Assembly (NCBI RefSeq): GCF_001042475.2
Contig: NZ_LECW02000012.1
Coordinates: 1 to 64,000 of the forward strand
Length of the DNA: 64,000 nucleotides
Direction: 5' to 3'
Origin: Bacillus glycinifermentans
Lineage (GTDB): Bacteria > Bacillota > Bacilli > Bacillales > Bacillaceae
The position numbers were made by a program, and so were the translations under genes. Below are positions 32,031 to 42,018 of the stretch, one piece after another (position 1 is the first letter of the stretch; every line of letters begins with the position of its first letter). The notes beneath the pieces are model-generated. The model saw nothing but the letters and a program-made list of their open reading frames with translations. It did no database searches and was not told where the DNA came from.

Positions 32031-34016
32031 TTATTCGATTTTAAATTTCATTGTCAGATCGCGAAGTTCTTCAGCAAGCTCCGCCAAGGTCGTAGAGGAT
32101 GCGCTGATCTCTTCCATTGAGGCAAGCTGCTCTTCCGCTGAAGCGGCTATATCCTGGATGCTTGCCGAACTTTCTCTGGAAACGTCTGCTATCTCTTCGA
32201 CGGCGCCGGATACTTCCTGAGAGCCGATTGACAACTGTTCGACCGCTGCATTCATCGTTTGCAGCTTGCCGGCGATTTCATTTGTCATATCGTAAATCGT
32301 TCTGAAGCTCGACTGTGTTTCATCGGTTATTTCAAGCCCTGACTGAACTTCATGATTGACCGATTTAAACATATTCAGCGAGTTGTCGATTTCTTTGACG
32401 ATTTCCTGAATCAAGTCTTCGATCTCTTTAGCTGAGCCTGCCGACTGCGCAGCCAGCTTCCGCACTTCTTCGGCAACGACTGAAAAGCCTCTGCCGGATT
32501 CTCCGGCGCGCGCTGCTTCGATTGCGGCGTTCAGCGCCAGCAGGTTCGTCTGGTCAGCAATTCCGTTGATCACGCGCAGTATGCTTGTAATGTCTTTTGA
32601 CTTGGCTTCAAGCCCTTTGACGACAGATTCTGCCTGTTTGACAGACCGGTCGATCGAATTCATTTGGCCGACCGTCCGTTGAACGAGCTCCTCACCTTTT
32701 CCGGCGATCTCGGTTGATTTTACGGAGACACCGGTAATGGCTGCCGATGTTTTTGTCATGTCATGAATCCCGTGATTCATTTTATTTAGCTGATGCGCGC
32801 TTGCTTCCACTTTTTCTTTCTGGCTTTCGTTTCCGTCCGAAAATTGTTCGATCGCCATAGTAATGTGCTCAGTCGCTTTGCTTGTCTGCGCCGCGCTTGC
32901 GTGGAGTTCTTCAGAAGATGCGGCCACATTGTCAACCGACGATTGAATGACGCTGATCAATGAGCGCAATGATTCGGCCATTTCGTTAAAGCTCGAGCCA
33001 AGCTGACCGAATTCGTCTTTTGACTTCACTTCGATCTGCTGCGTCAAATCGCCGCTGCTGATGCTTTTCGCCGATGAAACGAGCTGATTTAAAGGCTTGC
33101 TGATGCCGCGGACGATGAAGTAGACGAGTATGGCGCCCAGCACAATCGCGACGGCTAAAATGATCACGGCCATGTTGAAGACCGGCTGCGCCGCTTGTGT
33201 AATTTCATCTGTGAACATCGTTCCGCCGATTTTCCAGCCGGTTAATTTATTTGTTGTGAAAGCCATCTGCTTTTCTTTGCCTTCGAATGTGTACTTAAAT
33301 GAGCCGTTTTCTTTGCCGTACATCTGTGTAACCCAATCGCCCTGGCCTTCCGTTCCGGCTTTGATTGTCGGATGGGCGATATATTTTTTATCCGCGCTTG
33401 CAATAAATGCAAACCCGTCTTTTCCGATATTGACACGCTTCGTCGTTTTAATCAGATCATCTATTTTCATGTTGACCGCGACGACTCCTGAGCCGTCTGC
33501 CGTTTGTTTTGCAATCGTGACAACCGTCGTTCCTGTTGAAGCGGTCTTATAAGGATCTGTTACGACCACTTCGCCTTTTTTCTCAACGGCTTTTTTATAC
33601 CAGTCTCTTTCAACAGGATTATAATCGCTTGACATCTTTTCTTCAGGATAGCGGACGAACAGGCCGTCTTTTGAGCCTGTATAGATGGCTTCAACATCCT
33701 GGTTGAGCTTTGCGTATTGCTCAAACTTTTCCTTCAACGTAGCGTTTCCTTTTTCTTTATAGAGCTTTTCATTAATCCAGTCGCCGAAATATGAAACCGC
33801 ATTTTCTTTTTTTCCGATATTTTGATCAATGATTTCATTCAACTGTTCGACATTGTCGCGGGCGCTTCTCATAATTTCGCTTTCAAGGGTGCTTCCCGCG
33901 GTTTGATAAGCGCTGAAGGAGAGCGCCAAAATCGGAACCGTCAAAACCAATAGAAAACTTAAAAACAGCTTTTTGGAAATCGACGGACGTTTGATCCATT
34001 CCAATAATTTGTTCAT
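32031..34016 (-). CDS. Methyl-accepting chemotaxis protein (McpA/McpB family)
   Basis: A 661-residue chemoreceptor. The first membrane helix ([23 protein letters not shown]) is followed by an extracellular dCache domain (about 45-275; [13 protein letters not shown] and [20 protein letters not shown] are its ligand-region motifs), a second helix ([20 protein letters not shown]), a HAMP domain ([20 protein letters not shown]), and a long signalling coiled coil with the invariant tip [34 protein letters not shown]. The C-terminal Glu/Gln-rich segments are methylation helices. In B. subtilis this cluster contains mcpA, tlpA, tlpB and mcpB sensing amino acids and sugars; which one this is cannot be told without alignment. 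A sigma-D-like -10 box precedes it, and its own terminator follows. Confidence 0.95.
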   Translation of the reverse strand: MNKLLEWIKRPSISKKLFLSFLLVLTVPILALSFSAYQTAGSTLESEIMRSARDNVEQLNEIIDQNIGKKENAVSYFGDWINEKLYKEKGNATLKEKFEQYAKLNQDVEAIYTGSKDGLFVRYPEEKMSSDYNPVERDWYKKAVEKKGEVVVTDPYKTASTGTTVVTIAKQTADGSGVVAVNMKIDDLIKTTKRVNIGKDGFAFIASADKKYIAHPTIKAGTEGQGDWVTQMYGKENGSFKYTFEGKEKQMAFTTNKLTGWKIGGTMFTDEITQAAQPVFNMAVIILAVAIVLGAILVYFIVRGISKPLNQLVSSAKSISSGDLTQQIEVKSKDEFGQLGSSFNEMAESLRSLISVIQSSVDNVAASSEELHASAAQTSKATEHITMAIEQFSDGNESQKEKVEASAHQLNKMNHGIHDMTKTSAAITGVSVKSTEIAGKGEELVQRTVGQMNSIDRSVKQAESVVKGLEAKSKDITSILRVINGIADQTNLLALNAAIEAARAGESGRGFSVVAEEVRKLAAQSAGSAKEIEDLIQEIVKEIDNSLNMFKSVNHEVQSGLEITDETQSSFRTIYDMTNEIAGKLQTMNAAVEQLSIGSQEVSGAVEEIADVSRESSASIQDIAASAEEQLASMEEISASSTTLAELAEELRDLTMKFKIE

Positions 34017-34055
34017 ATGATATAACTCCTTTTAGCTTCTAAATTCATGAAATTA

Positions 34056-34063
34056 ATATCGGA
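34056..34063 (-). promoter_or_regulatory. Sigma-D-like -10 box of the middle chemoreceptor gene
   Basis: TCCGATAT on the minus strand followed by TAAT, 40 bp upstream of the start codon. It is the same sequence as at the other two receptors. The -35 is weak. Confidence 0.6.
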
Positions 34064-34130
34064 CCATTAACATGTTTATGTATATAAAAAAACTTTTTAA
34101 GAATTTCGAAAGATTCTAAAAATAAGCAAC

Positions 34131-34157
34131 AAAAAGAAGCTGCCTGGCAGCTCCTTC
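34131..34157 (-). terminator. Terminator of the third chemoreceptor gene
   Basis: On the minus strand GAAGGAGCTGCC folds with GGCAGCTTC and is followed by TTTTTG. Confidence 0.7.
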
Positions 34158-34159
34158 TA

Positions 34160-36145
34160 TTATTCAATCTTAAATTTTCTCGTCAGGTCGCGGAGTTCTT
34201 CAGCCATTTGTTCAAGCGTCGCGGCGGACGAGCTGATCTCTTCCATCGATGCCAGCTGTTCCTCCGCAGATGCGGCGATGTCCTGAATGCCGGCGGTATT
34301 TTCTCTTGAGACTTCGGCAATGTCCCCGACCGCTTCCGATACGTCCTGCGAGCCTTTTGACAGATGTTCGACCGCTGTGTTCATCGTTTGCAGCTTGCCG
34401 GCTATCTCATTTGTCATGTCATAAATATGTTTGAAGCTGGCCTCGGTTTCTTCGGTGATTTTCAACCCTGACTGCACTTCATGATTGACCGACTGGAACA
34501 TCGTGAGGGAATGTTCGATTTCTTTGACGATTTTCTGTATTAAATCTTCGATCTCTTTAGCAGAACCTGCCGATTGGGCGGCCAGCTTCCTCACTTCTTC
34601 AGCGACGACGGAAAATCCGCGGCCTGATTCCCCGGCGCGTGCAGCTTCGATTGCAGCGTTCAGCGCCAGCAAATTCGTCTGATCGGCGATGCCGTTGATG
34701 ACGCGCAGGATTGCCGTAATATCTTTTGATTTGGCTTCAAGCCCTTTGACGACGCCTTCGGCCTGTTTAACTGAGCGATCGATTGAATTCATCTGGCCGA
34801 CGGTTTTTTGCACGAGCTTCCCGCCCGTTTCGGCCACTTTCGTCGATTGTACCGAGGAATCTGTTATCTCTTCAGATACCCGGGTCATATCCTTTAACCT
34901 GTCATCCATGTTTCTTAATCTGTGCGAGCTCGACTCGACTTTTTCACTTTGGCTTTCGGCCCCGTTTGAGAATTGCTCGATGGCCAGTGTGATGTGTTCC
35001 GTCGCCTTGCTCGTCTGATCTGCGCTTGCTGTCAGCTGTTCTGAAGAAGACGCCACATGCTCGACCGATTCCTGAATGGCGCTGATCAGAGAACGCAGCG
35101 ATTCAGCCATCTCATTAAAGCTTGTGCCGAGCTGTCCGAGCTCATCATTTGAGCGGACGTCAATTTTCTGCGTCAGATCGCCGTTGCTGATGCTTTTCGC
35201 CGATGATACGAGCTGATTCAAAGGCTTGCTGATGGCACGGACGATGAAGTATACAAGGATGCCGCCAAGGACAATTGCGGCGGCCAATACGATTGCTGCC
35301 ATGTTGAAAACGGGCTGTGCCGCATCTGTTATTTCATCCGTAAACATCGTTCCGCCGATTTTCCAGCCCGTCAGCTTGTTTGTCGTATAAACCGTCTGCA
35401 TTTCCTGATCTTGATCATTGTATGTGAACATACCTTTTTCCTTGCCGTACATCTGCTCTGACAAGCTTGATTCGACTTCGGTTCCGGCCTTGATTTTCGG
35501 GTTGGCTACGTATTTTTGTTCAGCGCTTGAAATAAAGGCAAATCCCCTTTTTCCGATGCTGACGCTGTTTGCCGATTCGATCAGCTGGTCGATGTTCATG
35601 TCAAGCGCGACAACGCCTGAGCCATCGTCGTTTTGCTTGGCGATTGTGATGACCATATGGCCTGTTGAAGCAGACTTGTAAGGTTCGGTGACGATCGTCT
35701 CGCCTTTTTTCTCAACGGCCTGCTTATACCAATCCCTCTCAACCGGATTATAGCCGCTCGGCAGTTTTGCATTCGGATATTGAGTATAGGCGCTTTCTTT
35801 AGATCCTGTGTATACAAGCTCGACATCCTTGTTTTGCTTAATGTACTGCTCAAATTTTTCTTTTAAAGAAGCCTGTCCTTTTTCGGTGTAGGCCTTTTTA
35901 TTGATCGATTCGCTAAAATAAGCGACATCGGTTTCCTTGCTTCCGACATTTTGATTGATAATGTCACTTAATTCATCGACATTATCTTTGGCGCTCCTCA
36001 TGATCTCGTCTTTAAGCGTGCTGCTGGCCGTATAATACGAGCTTGCCGCAAGAACGAGAATCGGGACTGTCAAAACCAGAATAAATGAGAACACTAATCT
36101 TTTTGAAATAGACGGACGCTTGATCCAATCCAATACCCTTTTCAT
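34160..36145 (-). CDS. Methyl-accepting chemotaxis protein (McpB-like)
   Basis: A 661-residue chemoreceptor of the same plan as its neighbour: helix [23 protein letters not shown], dCache sensor with [13 protein letters not shown] and [20 protein letters not shown], second helix [24 protein letters not shown] ([20 protein letters not shown]) and the conserved signalling tip [23 protein letters not shown]. It diverges mainly in the sensor domain (residues 60-260), so its ligands differ from those of the neighbour. It lies next to tgl, where B. subtilis has mcpB (asparagine receptor), but I cannot assign the ligand. Long stretches of near-identical DNA with the other two copies could recombine. 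Confidence 0.95.
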   Translation of the reverse strand: MKRVLDWIKRPSISKRLVFSFILVLTVPILVLAASSYYTASSTLKDEIMRSAKDNVDELSDIINQNVGSKETDVAYFSESINKKAYTEKGQASLKEKFEQYIKQNKDVELVYTGSKESAYTQYPNAKLPSGYNPVERDWYKQAVEKKGETIVTEPYKSASTGHMVITIAKQNDDGSGVVALDMNIDQLIESANSVSIGKRGFAFISSAEQKYVANPKIKAGTEVESSLSEQMYGKEKGMFTYNDQDQEMQTVYTTNKLTGWKIGGTMFTDEITDAAQPVFNMAAIVLAAAIVLGGILVYFIVRAISKPLNQLVSSAKSISNGDLTQKIDVRSNDELGQLGTSFNEMAESLRSLISAIQESVEHVASSSEQLTASADQTSKATEHITLAIEQFSNGAESQSEKVESSSHRLRNMDDRLKDMTRVSEEITDSSVQSTKVAETGGKLVQKTVGQMNSIDRSVKQAEGVVKGLEAKSKDITAILRVINGIADQTNLLALNAAIEAARAGESGRGFSVVAEEVRKLAAQSAGSAKEIEDLIQKIVKEIEHSLTMFQSVNHEVQSGLKITEETEASFKHIYDMTNEIAGKLQTMNTAVEHLSKGSQDVSEAVGDIAEVSRENTAGIQDIAASAEEQLASMEEISSSAATLEQMAEELRDLTRKFKIE

Positions 36146-36180
36146 TTTCCTTACCCCTTTTTCATCGATTTACTCATTTA

Positions 36181-36188
36181 ATATCGGA
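36181..36188 (-). promoter_or_regulatory. Sigma-D-like -10 box of the third chemoreceptor gene
   Basis: TCCGATAT on the minus strand followed by TAAAT, with TAAA 13 bases further upstream; the spacer is short against the usual 15. Confidence 0.6.
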
Positions 36189-36287
36189 GAAGGGGCCCGT
36201 TTTTACATCGAAAAAGAAAAAAAGGAATTTTCAAAAAACAGCTCTTTCGCGAATCGATGCCGCCGTTTCCCCTGCCCAAGCTTTAGG

Positions 36288-36296
36288 CATACGATA
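36288..36296 (+). promoter_or_regulatory. Sigma-K-like -10 element of tgl
   Basis: CATACGATA fits the sigma-K -10 consensus CATANNNTA exactly and lies about 27 bp before the tgl start. No good AC-type -35 is seen. In B. subtilis tgl is transcribed by sigma-K in the mother cell. Confidence 0.5.
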
Positions 36297-36322
36297 ATAA
36301 AAAAGGAAAAAGGGTGCTTTTT

Positions 36323-37060
36323 ATGATCAATATTTCAGGATATTGGCTTCGCCCGGAAGACGCGGAGAAACTGAACATCAGCCAAATGCAAAAGAACATC
36401 GTCAACCAGATGATTTCAATGCCTGCACAGTATAGATATGATGCGGTTCGCGAGCTGCTGTTCGAACTCAGCTTCAGGGAACATACCGTCGAATCGGCTA
36501 AAGCGCTGATCAACAGCGGAGCAAAGTTTGCCACTTTTTCAAAGACGTATGGCAATGAGGCGTTCTGGAGGGTGACGCCGGAAGGAGCTTTAGAATTGAG
36601 GTACAGAGCGTCCGCTTCCAATGCGATTAAAAACATTTTTGGAAGCGGTTCTCTTTACGCGTTTGAATGTGCGACCGCGATCGTCATCATCTTTTATATG
36701 GCGCTGGTCAGGACGATCGGCGATCAGGCTTTTGACAGACATTATGACAGGATCATTTTATATGATTGGCATTATGAGAAGCTGCCGATCTACACCGAAA
36801 AAGGGAACGATTTTCTTCCGGGAGATTGCCTGTATTTTCAAAATCCCGATTTCGACCCGTCAAGACCCCAATGGCGCGGGGAAAACGCCATTTTTTTAGG
36901 CAATGACCAATATGCGGCACACGGCTTAGGCATTTTGAGTGCGGGAAGCATCATTGAAAAGCTGAACCGGCTGAGAAAGCCCGGAGCACAGACGTCCGCC
37001 CATCTTCTTAGCCAAACCACGCGGGTTGATATTCCGGCGTTATACCAGATGATTAGATAG
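36323..37060 (+). CDS. tgl: Spore coat protein-glutamine gamma-glutamyltransferase (transglutaminase) Tgl
   Basis: Tgl cross-links spore coat proteins through glutamyl-lysine bonds late in sporulation. The 245-residue protein matches the Bacillus enzyme: FATFSKTYGNEAFWRVTPEGALELRYR, FECATAIVIIFYMAL with the catalytic Cys in ECATA, RIILYDWHYEKLPIYT, and DPSRPQWRGENAIFLG with conserved residues of the C-terminal half. I chose the ATG at 36323 (MINISGYWLRPED), which aligns with the known N-terminus; a GTG nine bases earlier also has a ribosome-binding site. It stands alone, divergent from the chemoreceptors. Confidence 0.95.
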   Translation: MINISGYWLRPEDAEKLNISQMQKNIVNQMISMPAQYRYDAVRELLFELSFREHTVESAKALINSGAKFATFSKTYGNEAFWRVTPEGALELRYRASASNAIKNIFGSGSLYAFECATAIVIIFYMALVRTIGDQAFDRHYDRIILYDWHYEKLPIYTEKGNDFLPGDCLYFQNPDFDPSRPQWRGENAIFLGNDQYAAHGLGILSAGSIIEKLNRLRKPGAQTSAHLLSQTTRVDIPALYQMIR

Positions 37061-37062
37061 CC

Positions 37063-37485
37063 CGGACGGCAGGGAAGCTGATCCAGCAGTCCCTTTACGG
37101 TTGTTTCCCTGCTCACCGCCTGCACTCCCTGACTGCACCATAGGGACATGTTTTCCGGATTTTCTTAAAGGAGCGCCTGTTTTCTCACCGGTTTTGTCAA
37201 TGCGTTTTGAACGGGATACGGCAGTGTACCCTCTTCGTCATATTGCCCGTCCTGGTTGACGATGCCCCTTGCCGGCTTTCCTGAAAACAGCTTTGTCAGC
37301 CTTGTATCGGTTTCAGAATTGTTGTTTGTATACGGCAGGCGTTCCGCTTCAACGCATATCAAAAAAGCCGCTCCTGCTTGGGCGCCCTTGCGCCCAGTGC
37401 GAAAGCCGCGTGGTTGCCCGCTTCACTTCCTTGGACGACGAATGAAATTCACTCCCCAGCAATAACCGCTTTATGGAACTCATTC
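37063..37485 (-). pseudogene. Remnant of a nitronate monooxygenase
   Basis: Nitronate monooxygenases are FMN enzymes that oxidise alkyl nitronates. On the minus strand, pieces of the C-terminal half occur in order but in different frames: VVQGSEAGNHAAFALGARA (FMN phosphate-binding region, near 37420), then AAFLICVEAERLPYTN, TRLTKLFSGKPARGIVNQ and LPYPVQNALTKP (37165-37390), then MSLWCSQGVQAV (near 37120). The N-terminal two thirds are missing. A short intact start with AGGAGG (37475 and down, MNEFHKAVIAGE then stop) shows the old 5' end fused after a large deletion. The locus cannot make a working enzyme. Confidence 0.8.
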
Positions 37486-37501
37486 ATCGTATTTCCTCCT
37501 T

Positions 37502-37903
37502 TTAACCGGCGATGATTTTAACATAACACGTCCTGGATCTCGGACCGTCAAATTCACAGAAATAAATCCCCTGCCATGTCCCGAGCACCAGCTTCCCGTC
37601 TTCAATGATGATATGCTGCGACGCACCGACTGTACTCGACTTCATATGTGCCGCCGTATTTCCTTCCATATGGCGGTCAAGCCGGTGTTCCCATGGATAT
37701 ACTTCATCAAACCGCCTCAGCATATCCCGTTTTACATCGGGATCGGCATTTTCGTTGATCGTGATGCCCGCCGTCGTATGCGGGCAATAGACGATAACAA
37801 CGCCGCTAGACACTTCTTCTTCGCTGATAAATGTCTGCACTTCGTCAGTGATATCGAGCATTTCATCCCGCTTGTTCGTCTGAATGGCTATTTTTTTCAA
37901 CAT
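37502..37903 (-). CDS. yugU: UPF0047/YjbQ family protein YugU
   Basis: A 133-residue protein of the YjbQ family (secondary thiamine-phosphate synthase-like fold). Conserved motifs are [49 protein letters not shown] and [18 protein letters not shown], which include the His and Glu/Asn residues of the putative active site. The physiological reaction is uncertain. The stop of yugT lies 36 bp upstream in the same direction, so the two are probably cotranscribed. Confidence 0.9.
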   Translation of the reverse strand: MLKKIAIQTNKRDEMLDITDEVQTFISEEEVSSGVVIVYCPHTTAGITINENADPDVKRDMLRRFDEVYPWEHRLDRHMEGNTAAHMKSSTVGASQHIIIEDGKLVLGTWQGIYFCEFDGPRSRTCYVKIIAG

Positions 37904-37939
37904 GTCAATCTGCTCCTTTCTTTCATCTTCAATTCGCTG

Positions 37940-39625
37940 TCAATTGCCGATCTCCTGTTTTGGCAGGACATAAACCCGTGCTTCATAAGGCTTCATCATA
38001 AACGAAGTCAGATGCTGATGAGGTTTTATATCCATATTGGAAAGCAAGAGTCCGCCGCTTGATAAAGGGTAAGCGGGATGACGGTAAAGCGCGGAATCCG
38101 GACTGAGATTTACCATCACTAGCGCGGTTTCTCCTTCAAGCTTGCGCAAATAGGCAAAAATTTGCGGGTCCTCCGCAAGGATGAGTTCAAACGCGCCGTC
38201 AATGAACACATCATGTCGTTTCCTGATGGCGATCATCCGTTTGTAGAAATGGTAGATCGAATCCGGGTCCTGCTGCTGGCAGGCGACATTGATCAAGCGA
38301 TGATTTTCATTAACGGGCAGCCACGGCGTTCCGCTTGAAAAGCCGGCATTGCCGGAATCCGTCCATTGCATCGGCGTCCTCGCATTATCCCTGCTCCTCC
38401 TCCAAATCGCTTTCATCGTGTCTTCGTGCGATCTGCCGGCTTGTCTTTGACTGTCATAATAAAGTTTTACGGAAATGTCGTCATAATCTTCGATATCGAA
38501 AAACGCAACATTCGTCATTCCGATTTCCTGCCCCTGATAAATAAAAGGAGTACCCTTCATCAAAAAATACATAGCAGCCAGGGCTTTCGCACTCTCATTT
38601 CTGTATGTCCCGTCATCCCCCCATACCGAAACAGAGCGGGGCTGATCATGGTTTTCCGTAAAAAGCGCATTCCATCCCACCCCTTCAAGGCTGGTCTGCC
38701 AGCATGACAAGATGCGTTTCAGTTCAACGATATCGATTTGCGCTCCTGCCTCAATGTCCCAAAGGCCGAGATGCTCGAACTGAAAAATCATGTTGAACAT
38801 CCCGTTTTTCTCGCCGGCCCATTCTGCCGCTTCATCCGCTTTAACCCCGTTTGCTTCCCCGACCGTCATGATGTGCCCGTGTTTCGCAAACGTTTCCTGC
38901 TTCAGCTCCCGAAGGAATTTCATAATCCCGTCAACATTCATGTGATAATCATAGGAGGGTACATAGGGAAGATCATTCGGATTGGTCAGGTCTGGGAGCC
39001 CTTCCTTTTTCTTAATATGGGAAATCGCATCCACCCTGAAACCGTCTATTCCTTTTGCAAGCCACCAGTTCACCATCCCGTATACGGCGCGGCGCATGCC
39101 GCTGTTTTCCCAATTCAAATCAGGCTGTTTTTCCGCAAATACGTGCAGGTAATATTGATCAGTTTGACGATCATACGTCCAGGCGGAGCCGCCGAATATG
39201 CTTTCCCAATTATTCGGTTCACCGCCGTCTTTCCCGTCCCTCCAAATATACCAGTCGCGTTTCGGCGATTCTTTATCAGCCCTTGATTCGATAAACCACG
39301 GATGCTCATCGCTGGTATGGTTGATGACAAGATCGATGACAAGCTTCATGCCGAGCTGATGGGCCTCAGACAATAAGGCGTCAAAATCGTCCATCGTCCC
39401 GAATTCTTTTAAGATGCTTTGATAATCTCTAATATCATAGCCATTATCGGCATTCGGCGAATCAAAAATGGGACAAATCCAAATGGCGTCAGCCCCCAGT
39501 TCTTTTATATAAGAAAGCTTTGCCCTGATTCCGTTAATATCCCCGATACCGTCTCCGTTTGAATCCATAAAGCTGCGCGGATAAATTTGATAAACAACCG
39601 CCTCTTTCCACCATGCCCTTGTCAT
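37940..39625 (-). CDS. yugT: GH13 alpha-glucosidase (oligo-1,6-glucosidase type) YugT
   Basis: A cytoplasmic 561-residue GH13 enzyme that splits short alpha-glucosides. The four GH13 regions are present: VIDLVINHTSDEHPWF, GFRVDAISHIKK (nucleophile Asp), HIMTVGEANG (acid/base Glu) and FTENHDQPRSVS (stabilising Asp). The pattern QIYPRSFMDSNGDGIGDINGI at the N-terminus and GVGWNALF fit the oligo-1,6-glucosidase/trehalose-6-phosphate hydrolase subfamily. The ATG at 39623-39625 follows AAGGGGTGTG; an ATG two codons upstream is possible. No signal peptide. Confidence 0.92.
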   Translation of the reverse strand: MTRAWWKEAVVYQIYPRSFMDSNGDGIGDINGIRAKLSYIKELGADAIWICPIFDSPNADNGYDIRDYQSILKEFGTMDDFDALLSEAHQLGMKLVIDLVINHTSDEHPWFIESRADKESPKRDWYIWRDGKDGGEPNNWESIFGGSAWTYDRQTDQYYLHVFAEKQPDLNWENSGMRRAVYGMVNWWLAKGIDGFRVDAISHIKKKEGLPDLTNPNDLPYVPSYDYHMNVDGIMKFLRELKQETFAKHGHIMTVGEANGVKADEAAEWAGEKNGMFNMIFQFEHLGLWDIEAGAQIDIVELKRILSCWQTSLEGVGWNALFTENHDQPRSVSVWGDDGTYRNESAKALAAMYFLMKGTPFIYQGQEIGMTNVAFFDIEDYDDISVKLYYDSQRQAGRSHEDTMKAIWRRSRDNARTPMQWTDSGNAGFSSGTPWLPVNENHRLINVACQQQDPDSIYHFYKRMIAIRKRHDVFIDGAFELILAEDPQIFAYLRKLEGETALVMVNLSPDSALYRHPAYPLSSGGLLLSNMDIKPHQHLTSFMMKPYEARVYVLPKQEIGN

Positions 39626-39676
39626 CAGCACACCCCTTATCGGTTATTTCGTTTGATATATATAGTAAAAAGCGCA

Positions 39677-39706
39677 AAAAAATCACCGCCCTTTTAAAAG
39701 AGCGGT
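39677..39706 (-). terminator. Terminator of the GH12 gene
   Basis: On the minus strand ACCGCTCTTTTAAAAGGGCGGT folds on itself and GATTTTTTT follows. Confidence 0.75.
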
Positions 39707-39717
39707 TGTATCATCTT

Positions 39718-40500
39718 TTAGCGGACCGTGACATCCCAATTGGAAATGTTAATCTGTCCCGTCCCTCCGAAAATTTCCGTTCCGAATTCGACGCTGCTGA
39801 CATATTTGGTTTTAGAGAGCCATTTCTTTGAACCGGCGAGGTAGTTTGTGAAGTCGCGGATGTTTAAGCTTGCGCTTTGAACATTTGATGTTCTGACAAA
39901 GGAATACACATTCCAGCCCTTGCCGTTCCCTGAATCTACATATCCTTTATGCACGTTCCATTTGTGGCCGCCGATTGAAACCGTTTCGACGTATGAACCT
40001 AACGGCCCGGCGTTAGTATTGTTCAGCCAAATCATGATTTCATCGGTTGGAGCAGAGTCCCAGCTCGCTTTATTCGTGTTGTGCAGCCAAATGTCGTAGG
40101 CGGCATTATACGTTCCGTTCGCACTGATCGAATAGCTGACTTTTGTGTTGATATTTTTTCGATCCGACAGACGGGTCGGGAATCCGCTTCCTTTCGTATA
40201 GCCTTCGGTCCAATGCCAACCGCTGACAATCGACGGATACGCCTTCACAGAACTTGTGCTGCTCGGCCAATTCCATACCCAGCCTAAATCGGAATCGCTG
40301 TTATGATAAATGGTCTGCCACCAGCCGCTGACTTGATCAGCTCCCCATATATTGTTGAAAATGTAGTATTTTTTGTTTTTAAAATACATTTTGTCTGACG
40401 GGGTTGAGGACGAAGCGCCCAAGGCCGTCAGCGGCCCCGCCAATAACATAATGCATGCGATGCCAAATAGAAGAAACGATTTTACGGCATGTCTGTTCAC
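39718..40500 (-). CDS. Secreted GH12 endo-glucanase/xyloglucanase
   Basis: A 260-residue secreted enzyme that cuts beta-1,4-glucan, in B. licheniformis known as a xyloglucanase. A signal peptide (VKSFLLFGIACIMLLAGPLTALGA) precedes one GH12 domain: YYIFNNIWGADQVSGWWQTIY, the nucleophile Glu in PTDEIMIWLNN, and the acid/base Glu in SSVEFGTEIFGGTG. No carbohydrate-binding module follows. The GTG at 40498-40500 has AGGAGG ten bases upstream; a TTG three codons earlier is too close to that site. It is inserted between yugT and yugS relative to B. subtilis. The 40510-40679 region behind it towards yugS shows no further gene. Confidence 0.92.
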   Translation of the reverse strand: MNRHAVKSFLLFGIACIMLLAGPLTALGASSSTPSDKMYFKNKKYYIFNNIWGADQVSGWWQTIYHNSDSDLGWVWNWPSSTSSVKAYPSIVSGWHWTEGYTKGSGFPTRLSDRKNINTKVSYSISANGTYNAAYDIWLHNTNKASWDSAPTDEIMIWLNNTNAGPLGSYVETVSIGGHKWNVHKGYVDSGNGKGWNVYSFVRTSNVQSASLNIRDFTNYLAGSKKWLSKTKYVSSVEFGTEIFGGTGQINISNWDVTVR

Positions 40501-40679
40501 GTTTTCCAAACCTCCTTATATGATGTACAGACGATATTATAAAAGAGATTGGACAACGGCACATTCGCAAAAAGTCATGATTTCCATGAATAGATCTTCT
40601 TATCTTTTTCACATTCCCCTTCAGACAGAAAGCAAACAGTGGCTATAGAACTAAAAAAGCAGCCGCACGATCCCGCAAC

Positions 40680-41969
40680 TTAAAAATCCGTTTTTTTGAC
40701 TTCGACAAAGCGAATATGATGATCCTCAGCGTCAAGAATCTTAAATTCGCATCCCTCCGAACGGAAAATATCGCCGTTTTTGAGCTCCATTTTTTGCGTG
40801 AGGAGCCATCCGCCAATCGTGTCGACTTCTTCGTTTTCGATTACGATGTGAAGCAGGTCATTCACCTCGTCAATGAGCGCTTTGCCGTCCATGATATAAT
40901 GATGCTCGCCTTTTTTAACGATATGCGGCATTTCGTCCTGATCAAATTCGTCCCTGATTTCCCCGACGATTTCTTCCAAAATGTCTTCAACGGTGACAAG
41001 GCCGGCCGTTCCTCCATATTCATCGACAAGGATCGCCATGTGGATGCGTTCTTTTTGCATTCTGATCAACAGCTCCTGAATGGGGATGCTTTCGATCACT
41101 CTAATGACCGGCCTCATCAGCTCGGACAAGTCAATCGTCTGTTCGAGAAAGTACGATTTAAAGAGATCCTTGCTGTTGATGATGCCGATAATATGGTCTT
41201 TATCATCCTTTATCACCGGATATCTTGTGTAGCGTTCATTCATGACCGTTTCAATCGCTTCCTTCATCGACTGATCCGATGAAATCACCGCAATCTCCGT
41301 CCTCGGCACCATGATCTCCCTTGCCAGCCGGTTGTCAAATTCGAAGATTTTGGTGACATATTTATACTCCGACTGGTTGATTTCTCCTTTTTTATAGCTC
41401 TCGGAAAGCATGATCCTCAGCTCTTCCTCGCTGATCACCACTTCATGCTCCTTCACCGAATGAAAGCCGAACAGCTTCGCCAGCGCGCTGGCTGACCCGT
41501 TTAATAATTTAATGAAAGGAAACATGACCTTATAGAAAATAATAAGCGGCCTCGCCGTCCATAAGCTGACGGCTTCCGCTTTTTGAATCGCAATCGTCTT
41601 CGGCGCAAGTTCTCCAATGACGACATGCAGAAAGGTAATAACGACAAAAGCCGTTACGACCGACGCGACCCCTAAAACCGTTTCAGGTATGCCGACGTAG
41701 GCAAAAACCGGATGAATGATTTTCTCAAACGTCGATTCCCCGAGCCAGCCGAGCCCCAGAGCTGTGATGGTAATGCCGAGCTGGCAGGCGGATAAATATT
41801 CATCAAGGTTTGAGACGACCCTTTTGGCTGCGATCGCCCGCGTATCTCCGGTCTCCACCAATTGATCAATTCTTGTGCCGCGAATTTTGACAATCGCAAA
41901 CTCTGCGACGACAAAGAAAGCCGTAGCTGCGATTAAAAGCATGACGAGTATGACATTCAAGATATTCAA
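40680..41969 (-). CDS. yugS: CNNM/CorC-type transporter YugS (hemolysin C-like)
   Basis: A 429-residue membrane protein. The N-terminal DUF21 domain has about four helices ([61 protein letters not shown]); then come two CBS domains ([70 protein letters not shown]) and a C-terminal CorC-HlyC domain. Relatives move magnesium or other divalent cations. TTG start at 41967-41969. The region before it is unusual: a terminator-like hairpin and a seven-codon frame overlap the ribosome-binding area. It follows yugP in the same direction, 50 bp apart. Confidence 0.93.
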   Translation of the reverse strand: MNILNVILVMLLIAATAFFVVAEFAIVKIRGTRIDQLVETGDTRAIAAKRVVSNLDEYLSACQLGITITALGLGWLGESTFEKIIHPVFAYVGIPETVLGVASVVTAFVVITFLHVVIGELAPKTIAIQKAEAVSLWTARPLIIFYKVMFPFIKLLNGSASALAKLFGFHSVKEHEVVISEEELRIMLSESYKKGEINQSEYKYVTKIFEFDNRLAREIMVPRTEIAVISSDQSMKEAIETVMNERYTRYPVIKDDKDHIIGIINSKDLFKSYFLEQTIDLSELMRPVIRVIESIPIQELLIRMQKERIHMAILVDEYGGTAGLVTVEDILEEIVGEIRDEFDQDEMPHIVKKGEHHYIMDGKALIDEVNDLLHIVIENEEVDTIGGWLLTQKMELKNGDIFRSEGCEFKILDAEDHHIRFVEVKKTDF

Positions 41970-42009
41970 AAAAAACCCTTACCAAACATGGTAAGGGGTC
42001 ACCTCCTCT
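41968..42009 (-). promoter_or_regulatory. Hairpin, short open frame and U8 run between yugP and yugS
   Basis: On the minus strand AGGAGGTGA (42001-42009) is followed by ATG (41987-41989), giving the frame MFGKGFF and then TGA, which overlaps the yugS TTG. The ATG lies in a perfect hairpin, CCCTTACCA with TGGTAAGGG around TGTT, followed by eight T: a textbook terminator shape. The only site with normal spacing to the TTG is AAGGG inside the 3' arm. One additional T in the run would join the ATG frame to yugS. Confidence 0.6.
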
Positions 42010-42018
42010 GACTAAAGG

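Noticed and set aside
38738-39286. 182-codon plus-strand open frame inside yugT
   Set aside because: It is antisense to the catalytic domain of a clear GH13 gene and has no independent support.
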